Positions 31,801 through 31,959 of a stretch of DNA of 31,959 bases are shown here, in pieces (the stretch's first letter is position 1; every line of letters begins with the position of its first letter). A model generated the notes under the pieces. The model ran no database searches. It was not told the DNA's origin and saw only the letters and a program-made list of their open reading frames with translations. Position numbers and translations under genes: made by a program. The stretch is from an uncultured Clostridia bacterium (GTDB taxonomy: Bacteria; Bacillota; Clostridia; TANB77; CAG-508): assembly GCA_949045875.1 (NCBI GenBank), contig CARPYP010000020.1, positions 1 through 31,959 on the forward strand. The letters run 5' to 3'.

Positions 31801-31959
31801 TTGAAAGGAAAAAAAGAGTTACATATTACATTTATTAATCCTAATACAGAAGAACAAATAGTACAAGCTATGGCTGGAGTTCTTGCCTATAACCTAGCTG
31901 AGAATGATGAAAAGATAAAATTTGACTACAACAATCCAGATACTTATCAAAATTCTCAC
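31801..31959 (+). CDS. Small recombinase-neighbour-type protein, 3'-truncated
   Basis: TTG 31801 sits behind GGTGGG and opens a frame that stays open for 53 codons to the window end. The start (M)KGKKELHITFINPNTEEQI and then VLAYNLAEND resembles the short ITFHNPN..E.T...LA proteins coded just upstream of serine recombinases in Clostridial mobile elements. The resemblance is by memory of the pattern only. If it is right, the window ends at the edge of an integrated element. The rest of the gene is outside the window. Confidence 0.5.
   Translation, partial: MKGKKELHITFINPNTEEQIVQAMAGVLAYNLAENDEKIKFDYNNPDTYQNSH

Overview
The window is strongly A+T-rich, low-GC DNA with Gram-positive style Shine-Dalgarno sites (AGGAGG, AGGTGAT) and clear TTGNNN-17-TANAAT promoters. 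A SleB-type cortex/cell-wall hydrolase and a SpoIIID-like regulator indicate an endospore-forming member of the Clostridia, probably an uncultured gut-type lineage. I cannot name the species. GC content and repeat identities were judged by eye or counted by hand.

Layout. 1-633 is the 3' part of a SleB-family hydrolase with a 24-bp tandem repeat. 786-9444 holds housekeeping genes on the + strand: an ABC exporter, a Cof-type HAD phosphatase, an MscS channel, an RdgB/HAM1 pyrophosphatase, glutamate racemase and a SWIM-SNF2 helicase. 9481-10433 is a compact unit: a small gene plus a DUF4160 gene, bracketed by two ~110-bp direct repeats that each carry a promoter and a short open frame. A beta-propeller lipoprotein-like gene, a DUF4190 gene, two gene remnants (GNAT-like and YgjV-like) and the tmRNA gene ssrA follow. 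14393-16507 is a structured leader, an MFS transporter and an AlkD-like DNA glycosylase. 16576-22052 is a two-component system plus MacB/Bce-like ABC transporter. Both its response regulator and its permease carry a one-base frameshift. A BceR-like operator precedes the ATPase.

22190-22312 looks like an independent structured small RNA with its own terminator. It is convergent with a DUF3800 gene. A small gene with visibly different base composition (23225), a DUF3298 protein, a family-2 glycosyltransferase, an NMNAT-like nucleotidyltransferase, SpoIIID, a NT5C-like nucleotidase, an MBL-fold hydrolase and a decayed 2H phosphoesterase follow.

29088-31373 is the most informative regulatory region. 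It contains a complete ribosome-mediated tryptophan attenuator: a consensus promoter, a 29-codon leader peptide with Trp codons at 12 and 16, and mutually exclusive 1:2, 2:3 and 3:4 pairings. A second terminator-like hairpin and a second short open frame with a very strong ribosome site follow; the frame overlaps the start of a TrpB2-type tryptophan synthase beta chain. A YbaK-type aminoacyl-tRNA deacylase completes that operon. The window ends inside a gene resembling small proteins found beside serine recombinases.
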